A stretch of DNA of 51,150 bases from contig JAGWPD010000227.1 in NCBI GenBank assembly GCA_028870705.1, positions 1-51,150 of the forward strand, given 5' to 3'. Position 1 is the first letter of the stretch. The number at the start of each line of letters is the position of its first letter. The translations under genes and the position numbers were made by a program. A model generated the notes under the pieces. That model had not been told where the DNA came from. It ran no database searches and saw only the letters and a program-made list of their open reading frames with translations. Positions 1-9,494 of this stretch are shown one piece after another. Source of the stretch: Gammaproteobacteria bacterium (lineage in GTDB: Bacteria; Pseudomonadota; Gammaproteobacteria; Steroidobacterales; Steroidobacteraceae).

Positions 1-127
1 ACTCCTCGTAGCTGAAGGCCTCGAGCCGGTGCCCGTTGAGCGCCATGCGCTCGCGCGCACCCTTCACCCACGGCCGCTCCGCACTCTCCTCCTTCCAGAT
101 GTGCACTTGCGAATCGACGATGAACAT
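1..127 (-). CDS. Amidohydrolase-family protein, N-terminal part only (runs off left edge)
   Basis: Reverse strand from ATG at 127 reads MFIVDSQVHIWKEESAERPWVKGARERMALNGHRLEAFSYEE; the DSQVHIW start is typical of amidohydrolase-2 proteins. Not in the ORF track because it is open at the edge. Confidence 0.65.
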   Translation of the reverse strand, partial: MFIVDSQVHIWKEESAERPWVKGARERMALNGHRLEAFSYEE

Positions 128-376
128 GCGATGGGTCCCTGCGATTCAGGCGTTGAGTTGTCATCATCTAAACATAGAACCCGAGCCGGGTTGCCTCCGG
201 CCCGTGCAACGCACAGATGCACACGAGTAGACAGTCGCGCGGGCGTGTCGACTAATCTGCATTTGTATGTTGCGCGCTTGAGCGCGCGCAGCACTGGAGC
301 ACCCGTGGCGTGCCGCATATACTCCGGCTGCTCGTGGGGTCGGCATCGACAATCATGAACACCAGAGGTACGCCCC

Positions 377-820
377 GTGCTTGACCAACGAACCGGCCCT
401 TACGGGGCGTTCATCCTCCGCTGCGTGCTCGGCGCGCTGCTGATCGTGCATTTTCTCAACAAGCTGCTGATCTTCACGCCGGCCGGAACGGCCCACATGT
501 TCGAAGGGCTCGGCTTGCCGGGCGGGCTTGCATACATCGTCATGTGCACGGAGGTCGTCACCGGCACGTGCCTGATCCTGGGCGTCTGGCCGCGCGCTGC
601 GGCATTGCTGGCGTTGCCGGTGCTGGTTGGCGCCATCGTGTTCTTCCACGTGCACAACGGCTTCGCCTACAACGCACCCAGGGGCGGAGGCTGGGAATAC
701 CCGGGCTTCTGGGCCGTGGCGCTGCTGGTGCAGGCGCTGCTGGGCGACGGCGCCTACGCCCTGGTGAACACGCCTTTGCCCGCCGCGCTGGCGCAGGTTG
801 ACCGTGGCCATAGCGCTTGA
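377..820 (+). CDS. DoxX family membrane protein
   Basis: 147 aa, about four hydrophobic segments, DoxX-like N-terminus (LRCVLGALLIVHFLNKL) and GGWEYPGFW motif. Confidence 0.75.
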   Translation: MLDQRTGPYGAFILRCVLGALLIVHFLNKLLIFTPAGTAHMFEGLGLPGGLAYIVMCTEVVTGTCLILGVWPRAAALLALPVLVGAIVFFHVHNGFAYNAPRGGGWEYPGFWAVALLVQALLGDGAYALVNTPLPAALAQVDRGHSA

Positions 821-1253
821 TTTTGAGCTGGCCAACCGGCTGGTGCTGGCCGCGCACGGTCTCGCCGTCGGGATCAACAAGCCCATCACGGTCGCGGTTG
901 TGGACGTTGGCGGCTTCGTGCTGGCGATCGGGCGCATGGATGGCGCCCACGGACTGACGCCCAACGTGGCCACTGCCAAGGCCTATACCGCCGCGGTCAT
1001 GCGCCGGCCGACCACGATGCTCAAGGCCTGGGCCGAGAGCCAGCCGATGTTGTTCAGCCAAGTCGCGCGCGTCGGCGCTCATCCGTTGATCGCGGGGGGC
1101 GGCGGCATTCCGCTCAAGACCAACGGCACGATAGTCGGCGGAATCGGTGTCTCGGGCGCAAACGGCGAAGAGGACCAGCGCGTCGCCGAAGGCGTACTAC
1201 GCGGCGCCGGCCTGGAACTCGACTTCAGCGAGTGGCATCTGCTGCGCAAGTAG
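798..1253 (+). CDS. GlcG/HbpS-family (heme-binding-like) protein
   Basis: TVAVVDVGGFVLAIGRMDGA and GGGGIPLKTNGTIVGGIGVSGA motifs; starts at TTG 798 or GTG 804, overlapping the DoxX end. Confidence 0.8.
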   Translation: MTVAIALDFELANRLVLAAHGLAVGINKPITVAVVDVGGFVLAIGRMDGAHGLTPNVATAKAYTAAVMRRPTTMLKAWAESQPMLFSQVARVGAHPLIAGGGGIPLKTNGTIVGGIGVSGANGEEDQRVAEGVLRGAGLELDFSEWHLLRK

Positions 1254-1261
1254 CACCTCTG

Positions 1262-2272
1262 ATGCGACTGCTGCTCGCCTCCACGGCCACCGCGCTGTTG
1301 TACACGCAGGGCGCACTTGCGCAGGCGCTCATCTTCAACACCTACCTGCCACCCTTCGATAGCGTTCGCAAGGTACTGGTGGAGGATTTCGCAGCGCGCA
1401 TCGGCCGGCAATCCGCCGGCGCCATCCGCGTGTCGGTACCGGCGGTGTCGCTGGCACCCTCCACGCGGCAATGGGATCTCGTCACCAGCCGCGTGGCGGA
1501 CATCGCCGTGATTCCGATCTACACGCAGCGTGCGCGCATCGTGCTGCCGCTGCTTGCGGACCTGCCTTTCAACAGCGTGTCCGCCCGATCCGCGTCAATG
1601 GCCCTCTGGCGCACGCAGGAAGTGTATTTCTCGAAGTTCGACGAGTTTCGAGGCGTCAAGCTGCTCGGCGTGTTCGTGCTGCCGCCCTCGCGGTTCGTGA
1701 GCAAGGTACGGCCGGTGAAAGCCATCGGCGATTTTCGCGGGCTCAGGACCTGGGTGCCCGCGAGCGAATTGAGCCGGTCAATCGCGGCGCTTGGTGGCGC
1801 GCCGGTCTACTCGACCCTGGGCCAGATGTTCGAATATGCATCCAAGGGCACAGTCGACGCGCTGATGACCAGTCCCAGCGCCGTGAAGCAGGCCCATATC
1901 GGCAGCTATGTGCACTACATGACCGAAGTGCCGGGCGGATTTGGCAGCGTGTCGTTCGCCGTGGTCATCAACAACGCCGCCTGGGCCGGGCTTGGCGCCA
2001 AGGGTCAGGCGGCTTTGTTGCGTGCGGCCGAAGGCCTGCCCGAGCGGGTGGGAGCGGCCCTTGATGCGCGAGACAAGGCAGGCCTTGCCGAAGTGCCGCT
2101 CGAGATAAACCGGACCCCTGGCGCCCTGACCACCCGGATCACATCGCTCCTGGCCTTCCAGGAATCGGAATGGCTGGCGGCAGCACGGAGCCGCGGCCTG
2201 GCGGATCCGGCCGCGGCACTCGCCTACTATCGCTCGCAGATGAACAAGGAAGCTGGCGGGGATCCACATTGA
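1262..2272 (+). CDS. TRAP transporter substrate-binding protein (DctP-like)
   Basis: Signal peptide MRLLLASTATALLYTQGALAQ, DctP-like body (FRGLRTWVPASELSRSIAALGGAPV), adjacent DctQ and DctM. Confidence 0.85.
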   Translation: MRLLLASTATALLYTQGALAQALIFNTYLPPFDSVRKVLVEDFAARIGRQSAGAIRVSVPAVSLAPSTRQWDLVTSRVADIAVIPIYTQRARIVLPLLADLPFNSVSARSASMALWRTQEVYFSKFDEFRGVKLLGVFVLPPSRFVSKVRPVKAIGDFRGLRTWVPASELSRSIAALGGAPVYSTLGQMFEYASKGTVDALMTSPSAVKQAHIGSYVHYMTEVPGGFGSVSFAVVINNAAWAGLGAKGQAALLRAAEGLPERVGAALDARDKAGLAEVPLEINRTPGALTTRITSLLAFQESEWLAAARSRGLADPAAALAYYRSQMNKEAGGDPH

Positions 2273-2790
2273 TGCAGCCGGGAGATGCACCGGGCGCACA
2301 AAAGGTGCTGGCAGCGGCGGAGCGCCTGGTTGTCGCGCTGGCACAATGGGCTCTCGGCGCGATGCTGGCGGTCACGATTCTCGATGTCTTCGGACGCAAT
2401 CTCGGCAGGCCGTTGCCCGGCGCCAGCGAATTGGTGTCGGCGCTGCTCGCGATCATCTTCTTCGCGGGCGCCGCACTGGCGGGACGCGACGGCGCGCATA
2501 TCGGCATCGGCATCGCAGTCGAGCACTACCGTGCGCGCTGGCTGGCATACGAGACGCTGCTCACGCGCTGCCTTTCGACGCTCGGGTTCGTATTCATGGC
2601 CTGGATGGCGCTTCACCAGGGATGGGCGCTGCAGGCGCGCGGCGTCAGGACCGAATTCCTCGATATTCCCCTGGCGCCGATAGTCTATGGGCTGGCGTTC
2701 CTGGCCGCGATCGCCGCGGCCTTCGCCGCAACGGCAGGCACATCATCGCGAGGCAAGCCTGGCGCGGACTCGCCCGGAGACGAAGCTTGA
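2272..2790 (+). CDS. TRAP transporter small permease (DctQ-like)
   Basis: Four-TM protein with VTILDVFGRNLGRPLPGASEL motif; ATG at 2272 overlaps the DctP stop. Confidence 0.85.
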   Translation: MQPGDAPGAQKVLAAAERLVVALAQWALGAMLAVTILDVFGRNLGRPLPGASELVSALLAIIFFAGAALAGRDGAHIGIGIAVEHYRARWLAYETLLTRCLSTLGFVFMAWMALHQGWALQARGVRTEFLDIPLAPIVYGLAFLAAIAAAFAATAGTSSRGKPGADSPGDEA

Positions 2791-4094
2791 TTCTTGCGGC
2801 AGTGGCCTGCGCCATGCTGCTGCTGATGCTGCTGACACGCGTGCCGCTTGGATTTACGCTGACGCTGTGCGGAATCGGCGGCATCGCCGCAGTGCATCCG
2901 CGCGGACTGCCGGCGGCGCTGGCCATTGCCGAACAGCAGTTCATCGACCTGGCGTTCAACTTCCAGTTCTCCGCGCTGGCGCTGTTCCTGACGATGGGCG
3001 TATTCGTGGTCGGCGCCGGCCTTGCCGATGACCTGTTCGACATGAGCCAACGCTGGGTCGGTCACTGGCGCGGCGGTCTGGCCGTGGCCGCCGTCGTGAC
3101 CAGCGCGGGCTTCGCAGCCATTTGCGGGTCTTCCACTGCCGCTACATCGACAATGGCCAGCGTCGCCGTTCCGGCCATGCGCCGGTTCAACTACAGCCTG
3201 CGCTTCAGCGCGGGGACAGTTGCGGCCGGCGGCACGCTCGGCATACTTGTGCCGCCCAGCAGTGCGCTGATCATCTACGGGCTGCTCACGGGAACCAGCA
3301 TCGACCGGCTGTTCATGGCGGCGCTCGTGCCGGCTGTGATCCAGGTCGCTGCCTACATCATCGCGATTGCGATCGTGGCGCGAATCTGGCCCGACTGGGC
3401 GCCGGCCGCAAGTCGCTCGAGCTGGTCAGAGCGCGGCCGTGCGCTCGGCCGCGTGTGGAGCGTGCTGGCCTTGTTCGTACTGATCATCGGCGGACTGTTT
3501 GCCGGACGCTTCACGACGACCGAAGCCGGTGGCGTCGGCGCAGGCGGTGCGATGCTCATCGCACTGCTGCGCGGCAGATTGAGCCGCCGCGTCCTGCTCG
3601 ATGGCCTGGCCAGATCGGCCCGCACCATCGGCCTCATCTACGTGGTGGCCGCGGGCGCCATGGTGCTCGGCCAGTTCGTGAACCTGGACGGCGCCCCGGC
3701 GGCCGCGCTCGAATTCATCCAGCACCTGCAGCTGGCGCCGATGGCGGTCGTCGGCATGATCCTGCTCTTATACGTCGTGCTTGGCCTGTTCATCGACGGC
3801 TACGCCATGTTGTTCCTCACGGTGCCAATCGTGTGCCCGGTGATCTCCAGCATGGGCATGGACCTGACCTGGTGGGGCATCGTGGTGATCATCACGGTCG
3901 AGATGGCGATGATCTCGCATCCCTTCGGGCTGAACATCTGCATCATGAGAGCCTTCGTGCCCGAGGCCAGTCTGCTGACCATCTTCTTGGGCGTGGTGCC
4001 ATACCTGCTCGCGGATTTGGCCAGGCTGGCGCTGGTGGTGCTGTTGCCAACCACTGTTGCGCTGGTGGCGCCGCTGTTTCAGGGCAACCTTTAG
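2787..4094 (+). CDS. TRAP transporter large permease (DctM-like)
   Basis: Polytopic DctM sequence (GSSTAATSTMASVAVPAM; GGTLGILVPPSSALIIYG). TTG start at 2787 overlaps the DctQ TGA (TTGA); the longer ORF-track start is not credible. Confidence 0.85.
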   Translation: MILAAVACAMLLLMLLTRVPLGFTLTLCGIGGIAAVHPRGLPAALAIAEQQFIDLAFNFQFSALALFLTMGVFVVGAGLADDLFDMSQRWVGHWRGGLAVAAVVTSAGFAAICGSSTAATSTMASVAVPAMRRFNYSLRFSAGTVAAGGTLGILVPPSSALIIYGLLTGTSIDRLFMAALVPAVIQVAAYIIAIAIVARIWPDWAPAASRSSWSERGRALGRVWSVLALFVLIIGGLFAGRFTTTEAGGVGAGGAMLIALLRGRLSRRVLLDGLARSARTIGLIYVVAAGAMVLGQFVNLDGAPAAALEFIQHLQLAPMAVVGMILLLYVVLGLFIDGYAMLFLTVPIVCPVISSMGMDLTWWGIVVIITVEMAMISHPFGLNICIMRAFVPEASLLTIFLGVVPYLLADLARLALVVLLPTTVALVAPLFQGNL

Positions 4095-4221
4095 AGCCTG
4101 GCACCCCGCTGGCGCGATTGGCTCGATTTCTGCAACTGAGTGGCTTCAATCCGCGACTATCTGCAGTGCATATCCGCGGACTAGCATCGGCCGGCACGCC
4201 GCCGACTGCCGGAGCCCCTGC

Positions 4222-5094
4222 ATGAAACCCTTCACAATTGGGGATATCACCGTCTCGAGCATCATCGAGCGCGAGGGGCCCATCAGGCCACCCTCGGTCA
4301 TGTTCCCGACCTCCGACACCGCCACGGCCATGCGCCATCTGCAGGGCATGGCTGCGAATGTCTGGTCGCCCACCTCCGGAATCCTCTACAACACCTACCA
4401 GACGTTCGTCCTCAGGCGCCGCGGACAGGTCATCCTGATCGACACCTGCGTAGGTGAAAACAAAGCCCGACCGCCGCACTTCAACTATTCGAAGCAGCCA
4501 TGGCTCGACGGCTTCGCCGCACAGCAGCTCTCCTTCGATGCCGTCGACGTGGTCATCAATACCCATTTGCACGTGGACCACTGCGGCTGGAATACCCGCC
4601 TGGTAAATGGCCGGTGGCTGCCAACGTTCCCCAAAGCCCAGTACTACATCGGCAGGCGCGAGTACGAATTCTGGGGCGAACAGACGAAGCGGGGCTGGGA
4701 GTTGCCGGGCCGGATCTGGACCGACAGCGCCGTCCCCGTGGTCGAATCAGGCCGCGCAAGACTCGTCGACATGGACGCCGAGCTCGAGGAGGGTGTCCGC
4801 CTGCTGCCGGCGCCCGGCCACACGCCCGGCCACTTCTGCGTCAGCGTCGTGTCCAGAGGCGAGCGCGCGGTCTTCATCGGCGATCTGATGCACCATCCCA
4901 TCCAGTGCCTGGAGCCGCAGTGGAGCAGCTGCTTCTGCGTCGACCAGGCCATGGCCAGCGAGACTCGGCGCCGGTTCTTCGAGGAGTACGCCGACACGCC
5001 GACGATCATCGTGCCCGAGCACTTTCCCTACCCGACTGCCGGCCGAATCGTCAGGCAGGGTTCGGCATTCCGGTGGAAATTCCTCGATGAATGA
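4222..5094 (+). CDS. MBL-fold metallo-hydrolase
   Basis: HTHLHVDHCGWN (HxHxDH) and APGHTPGH motifs. Confidence 0.85.
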   Translation: MKPFTIGDITVSSIIEREGPIRPPSVMFPTSDTATAMRHLQGMAANVWSPTSGILYNTYQTFVLRRRGQVILIDTCVGENKARPPHFNYSKQPWLDGFAAQQLSFDAVDVVINTHLHVDHCGWNTRLVNGRWLPTFPKAQYYIGRREYEFWGEQTKRGWELPGRIWTDSAVPVVESGRARLVDMDAELEEGVRLLPAPGHTPGHFCVSVVSRGERAVFIGDLMHHPIQCLEPQWSSCFCVDQAMASETRRRFFEEYADTPTIIVPEHFPYPTAGRIVRQGSAFRWKFLDE

Positions 5095-6256
5095 TCGCGA
5101 TGCTGCCGGGCAGGCGCCGCGCTCCGTGCTGGCTGCGTTGCTCGCCGCCACCACCCTGCCGGTCATGGCGAATTTCTGCATCGCACCGGTCCTGGCCAAG
5201 ATGCAGGCGCACTTCGCGGCGGTTGCCTATGCCGCCGTGTTGACGCCGATGGTCATGACGCTGCCGGCACTGGTCGGGACGGTGGCGGCGCCATTGTCCG
5301 GCGTGGTGGCCGACCGCGTGCCAAAGCGCACCTTGCTGCTGGTCGCCACGATCGCCTTTGGCGCCATCGGGATCCTGCCGTACTTCATGGCCTCCCTCCA
5401 TGCCATCCTGGCGACCCGCCTGTTGCTGGGAATTGCCGAGGGAACCGTGATCACCTGCTGCACGGCCCTGATCGCAGAATACTGTCAGGGCAGGCTCCGC
5501 CAGCAACTCTATGGCCTGCAACACGCGACGATGAGCGTCGCGGGCATCCTCTTCCTGCTGGCGGGCGGCATTGTCGGCGAGGCCTCCTGGCAGAATCCGT
5601 TCCTGTTGTTCGCGCTGGGATTTGTGGTCGCGGGAGTCGTCTGGACACTCCCGAGACGGGCAGCGGCTGCGCCAGCGGGCCGGGTCCACGTGGCGTTTCC
5701 GTGGAAGCTTGCGGCGCCGGTGCTGGCAGCCGCCTTCTTTGGCTGGCTCTTCTATTACCTGATCCCGGCGGGAGTGCCGTTCCTGCTGCGCGAACGCGGC
5801 CTGTTCAGCACCCGTCTCGCAGGCAGCGCCTCGGCGGCCGCATTGATGGCCTCGATGGCGGGCAGCATCGGCTATATCACCCTCGTCAGGTTCCTCTCGG
5901 CCCGGCTGCTGCTTGCTGCCGCCTATGCCGCCATGGCCGCAGGATTCGCCGTGATTGCGGCCAGCAACGGCATTCCGGCGCTGGTGGCCGGTTGCATCGT
6001 GACCGGACTGGGCTTCGGATTGGTCATGCCGAATGTCTCGGTCATGCTGCTCGGCCGCGTGCCGCCCGAAACCCGTGGCCGCGCTGCTGGCGGAATTACG
6101 ATGAGCGTCCTGACCTCGGTCTTCTGCACGCCGCTGCTGCGCCTCGGCGCCGCGCGCGCGCTGGGCGGCACCCCAGCCGTCTTTGGAGCCGGCGCGCTGA
6201 TTCTGGCCGTGGCGGCCATCGCGCTGGCGATTGCCGGACAGCGGAAGGTCGCTTGA
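5087..6256 (+). CDS. MFS transporter
   Basis: Polytopic; GVVADRVPKRTLLLV loop motif; overlaps the end of the MBL gene. Confidence 0.8.
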   Translation: MNDRDAAGQAPRSVLAALLAATTLPVMANFCIAPVLAKMQAHFAAVAYAAVLTPMVMTLPALVGTVAAPLSGVVADRVPKRTLLLVATIAFGAIGILPYFMASLHAILATRLLLGIAEGTVITCCTALIAEYCQGRLRQQLYGLQHATMSVAGILFLLAGGIVGEASWQNPFLLFALGFVVAGVVWTLPRRAAAAPAGRVHVAFPWKLAAPVLAAAFFGWLFYYLIPAGVPFLLRERGLFSTRLAGSASAAALMASMAGSIGYITLVRFLSARLLLAAAYAAMAAGFAVIAASNGIPALVAGCIVTGLGFGLVMPNVSVMLLGRVPPETRGRAAGGITMSVLTSVFCTPLLRLGAARALGGTPAVFGAGALILAVAAIALAIAGQRKVA

Positions 6257-6561
6257 TTGTCGTCGTCGCCACCGTGGAACTCAGGCCCGGCGCCCGCGAG
6301 CGCTTCCTCGCGGAACTCGCCGCACTGGCGCCCGTTGTGCTTCGGGAAACCGGGTGCATCGAATATTGGCCCACCGTGGATGTTGCGAGCGGGCTAGGCG
6401 CGCAGGTGCCGTTGCGGAGCGATGTGGTCACGATCGTCGAGAAGTGGGAGAGCCTGCCCGCGCTTGCCGCACATGCGGTGGCGCCTCACATGCAGGCGTA
6501 CCGGCTGCGTGTCGTCGACTTGGTGGCGAAGACCGCGCTGCAGGTGCTGGCGCCGCAGTAA
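6253..6561 (+). CDS. ABM-domain (antibiotic biosynthesis monooxygenase / quinol monooxygenase-like) protein
   Basis: IVVVATVELRPGARERFLAELAALAPVVLRETGCIEY followed by EKWESLPALAAHAVAPHMQAY; TTG start overlaps the MFS stop (TTGA). Confidence 0.75.
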   Translation: MIVVVATVELRPGARERFLAELAALAPVVLRETGCIEYWPTVDVASGLGAQVPLRSDVVTIVEKWESLPALAAHAVAPHMQAYRLRVVDLVAKTALQVLAPQ

Positions 6562-6584
6562 GCCTCGCGTGGCCTAGCGAGGCT
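6561..6584. terminator. Hairpin between convergent genes, possible bidirectional terminator
   Basis: AGCCTCGC-GTGGCCTA-GCGAGGCT, perfect 8-bp stem, 8-nt loop, between convergent stop codons; no T-tract. Confidence 0.35.
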
Positions 6585-7035
6585 TCGCCTGCGCAGCCTC
6601 GTTGGCGGAGCGCACCATGCCGGCCGATTCGCGCCGCCAGTCCGGGTTCTCCCAGTAGAATTCCAGCCGGTTGCCGTCGGGATCGAAGAAATACACGCTC
6701 TTGTGCCGTCCGCCCGCGTGTCCTTCCAGGTTGTCGATCTTCGCGCCCGAGCCGAGCAGTTTCTCGTGCAGCTTGTCGAGTATCTCGGGGCCGCCTTCAT
6801 ACTCCATGGCCAGGTGATTGAACCCATGCCACTGCCGGTCATGTTCCGGGGTGCCACCGACTTCGAACAGGCCGATATCGTGATGGCGTTCGCCAAAGGA
6901 GACGAACGCCATCTTGCGATCGTCGAATCGGGTGATCAGCTTCATGCCCACCACTTCGGTGTAGAACTTCACCGCCTCATCGAGGTTGTGCACATTGAAT
7001 ACGACATGATTGATGCGCTTTTTCGGTTCGTCCAT
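6574..7035 (-). CDS. VOC family protein (glyoxalase / extradiol dioxygenase-like)
   Basis: INHVVFNVHNLDEAVKFYTEVVGMKL; FNHLAMEY; FFDPDGNRLEFYWE. Confidence 0.85.
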   Translation of the reverse strand: MDEPKKRINHVVFNVHNLDEAVKFYTEVVGMKLITRFDDRKMAFVSFGERHHDIGLFEVGGTPEHDRQWHGFNHLAMEYEGGPEILDKLHEKLLGSGAKIDNLEGHAGGRHKSVYFFDPDGNRLEFYWENPDWRRESAGMVRSANEAAQAKPR

Positions 7036-7095
7036 GGCCGCTCCGGTAGATTCTGACGAGTAGAGTTGCGGGCTTGCGACGCTGACCGCCGGCGG

Positions 7096-8325
7096 TCAAC
7101 GCGCGGCCTCGGCGGGCCGTGTGGCAGCCCCTGGCGAACCGGCATCTCCAAGGCGCCGGGCAAGCACCCACAGCAGCGCCAGGCACAGAATGCAGGCCAC
7201 GACCACGTTGGTGGCCGGGCGCGTCCACTGACCGCTCGCCTGCGCCGCAAAGGCCGCTGGCGGCCCGAACAGCACACCCCAGAGCGTGATCTGCGTCACC
7301 AGGCCGCTGGTTGCGCCGATGCTGGTTGGCGCAGGCGCGGTGCGCGGCATCAGGGCCCACAGCCCGACCACGATGCCCGAGCCCAGGAAGAAAACGCTGC
7401 TGGCCGCTACGGCCAACGCGAAGGCCGGCCCTGGATAGTAAAGGGCGACGCCGCCGACCAGTGCCAGCAGGATGCCGAGTGTCGCGACCCTCAGTGGCGC
7501 GATGGACCGATTGAGCATTGGCCCGACCGCGAGGCAACCGAGTGTATTGACCACCATGCCGAGCGTGCCGATTGAAGAAGCCGCGCCCAACGAGACGCCG
7601 AAGCGCCCGCTCAGCATGTGCGGCAGCGTGGATACCACGCCCGTCTGCAGGAATGCGGCGCTCGCGAACGCCACGCCCAGCAGCCAGGGCTGCGGGCTGC
7701 GCAGCACCTGCGCGAGACCTTGCGTCCGCGAAGGCGCGGTCGCACGATCCGCCACCGGCAGCACCGCCAGCGCGAGCACAGTGAACACGGCCAGCGCCAG
7801 CGCATGGCCGCTGAACGCCCAGCGCCAGTGGTCTGTACCGGCCAGCTGGGCTGCGAGCACCAGCGGCACGGCAAAGCTCATCGGCACGAAGGAAGACCAC
7901 AGGGTCAGCGCGCTGTTGCGGCGCGGGCCATGGGTGATGCGCGTCATCATGGTCACGGACGCCACCGCGATGCACACGTAGCCGACGCCTTCTACGACGC
8001 GCGCGGCAAGCAGCGACTGCAAGGTGCCAGCCAGGGTCACACCGACATCACCAACGATGACCACCGCGCTGCCAAGCAGCAGCAGGGCACGGTCCCCGAA
8101 CCGGTCCACCAGCCATCCGGTCAGCAAAGCGCCGATCGCGACCAGCGCCGATGGCGCCGATATGACCCAGCCTCCCTGTTCGCGGGACGCATGAAACAGC
8201 CGGCCAATATCACCGATGACTGGCACTGCCTGGCTGATACACGTCGCGCCCAGCACGCCTATGACATAGATCAGCAGTATTTGTCCCCAACTTCCCTGTG
8301 CGGCAGCCCTGTCAGTCGCGTTCAT
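7096..8325 (-). CDS. MFS transporter
   Basis: ~12 hydrophobic segments; GWLVDRFGDRALLLLGS motif. Confidence 0.8.
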   Translation of the reverse strand: MNATDRAAAQGSWGQILLIYVIGVLGATCISQAVPVIGDIGRLFHASREQGGWVISAPSALVAIGALLTGWLVDRFGDRALLLLGSAVVIVGDVGVTLAGTLQSLLAARVVEGVGYVCIAVASVTMMTRITHGPRRNSALTLWSSFVPMSFAVPLVLAAQLAGTDHWRWAFSGHALALAVFTVLALAVLPVADRATAPSRTQGLAQVLRSPQPWLLGVAFASAAFLQTGVVSTLPHMLSGRFGVSLGAASSIGTLGMVVNTLGCLAVGPMLNRSIAPLRVATLGILLALVGGVALYYPGPAFALAVAASSVFFLGSGIVVGLWALMPRTAPAPTSIGATSGLVTQITLWGVLFGPPAAFAAQASGQWTRPATNVVVACILCLALLWVLARRLGDAGSPGAATRPAEAAR

Positions 8326-8361
8326 GGACCCCCTCCTGCTGTTTGTAGGCGTCGTGGAGCA

Positions 8362-9273
8362 TCAGCTGCGTTCCGGGTCGCCGGGAAACTTCAGCATCCA
8401 CAGATGGTGCGGCGGAGTCTGTTCATAGACCCGTGGCTTGAAGCTCTTGTCCATGCGGTCCATATCCGCCGCGAATTCGATGCGGCCGCCGCACGGCGCA
8501 TGGAACATCCGGAATACGTTCGAGCCGAGGTTGTGGCGACCCAGACGGCGCGACTCCTTCCAGCCACGATCGGTCATGTAGTTGCCGCCTTCGACCACTT
8601 CGTCGAAGTCACGGACTTCGAGAGCGATGTGATTCACCGCGACGCGATCGGGCCGATGGCAGAGCAGAAAGTTGTGATGTTCGATGTCGCCTTCGCACTG
8701 CATGAACGTGCCCATCGGCAGCGGCCGGTCAATGGCGCGGAAGCCGAGGCGTTCCGTGTAGAAGTCGTTGGCCCGCTCGTGGCCCTCGTTCTGGATATCC
8801 AGCGCGACGTGGATCAGGCGCAGCGGCCGTGGCCGCTGGTACGGCACGACGCCGGCGTTCAATCGTCCGACCCCACCCAGCAGATTGGTATGGCGTGGTG
8901 TGGCATTCACGACCACTGGTTGGGCGATCCTGAAGCCGATGCCGAAACCGCTCACATCGCGGCTGTGCAAGCCGCCCAACGCGTCCTCCCTGACGGTCCG
9001 ATCGCGCGCGAGTTCGCGGCCGATGCCTGCAAGCCCGGCGTCGGAGTCGACGCCCCAGATGACTTCGCGGATGTTGGGTCCGGGCGCCGCCGCGGGCGGC
9101 AGGCCGGGATCGTCGCTGCGGCACAGGCGGACGAACTGGTTCACCGGCGTGCGGAGCACCACCGAGGCGTCGGTGCTGGAGACCAGCTCCAGCCCGGCGT
9201 CAGAAAAAAAGCGCTCGCACGAGGCAAGATCCTCGACGCCGTAGACGACTTCCTCGATCCGCAAGATGGCCAT
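8362..9273 (-). CDS. Two-domain VOC / extradiol dioxygenase-like protein
   Basis: Start at ATG 9273 (MAILRIEEVVYGVEDLASCERFF); duplicated VOC fold with IHVALDI, NHIALEVRDFDEV and GGRIEFAADMD as candidate H-H-E ligands. Confidence 0.8.
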   Translation of the reverse strand: MAILRIEEVVYGVEDLASCERFFSDAGLELVSSTDASVVLRTPVNQFVRLCRSDDPGLPPAAAPGPNIREVIWGVDSDAGLAGIGRELARDRTVREDALGGLHSRDVSGFGIGFRIAQPVVVNATPRHTNLLGGVGRLNAGVVPYQRPRPLRLIHVALDIQNEGHERANDFYTERLGFRAIDRPLPMGTFMQCEGDIEHHNFLLCHRPDRVAVNHIALEVRDFDEVVEGGNYMTDRGWKESRRLGRHNLGSNVFRMFHAPCGGRIEFAADMDRMDKSFKPRVYEQTPPHHLWMLKFPGDPERS

Positions 9274-9366
9274 CAACCGTTCCGATCCAGCAGTGAACCC
9301 CTGCAATACTACCCCAGCGTGTCCGCGATGGGCCCGCAGCACAGGTCCAAAACCGGCACGAGTGGG

Positions 9367-9414
9367 TTTCGGATAAGTGACCAATCGCAGGAACCATTGG
9401 TCAGGAATCCGAAA
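9367..9414. repeat. Long near-perfect inverted repeat in a divergent intergenic region
   Basis: TTTCGGATAAGTGACCAAT - CGCAGGAACC - ATTGGTCAGGAATCCGAAA; arms match at 16 of 19 positions. Confidence 0.8.
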
Positions 9415-9494
9415 TACTGGTGTTCCAAAACCGGAGCCGCGTGACCCGGTCAGAGCGTTTAGAGTCACGCCAGCAGTCGGGTGAGGATCGAGCC

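Noticed and set aside
3122-4225. Long ORFs in alternative frames or antisense to the TRAP permease, VOC, TonB receptor, ThDP and ychF genes (e.g. 3122-4225 +, 7618-9444 +, 27396-28349 +, 36178-37200 +, 44820-46259 +)
   Set aside because: Arg/Ala/Gly/Pro-rich shadow frames expected in high-GC DNA. The opposite or other frame encodes a clear conserved family in each case.
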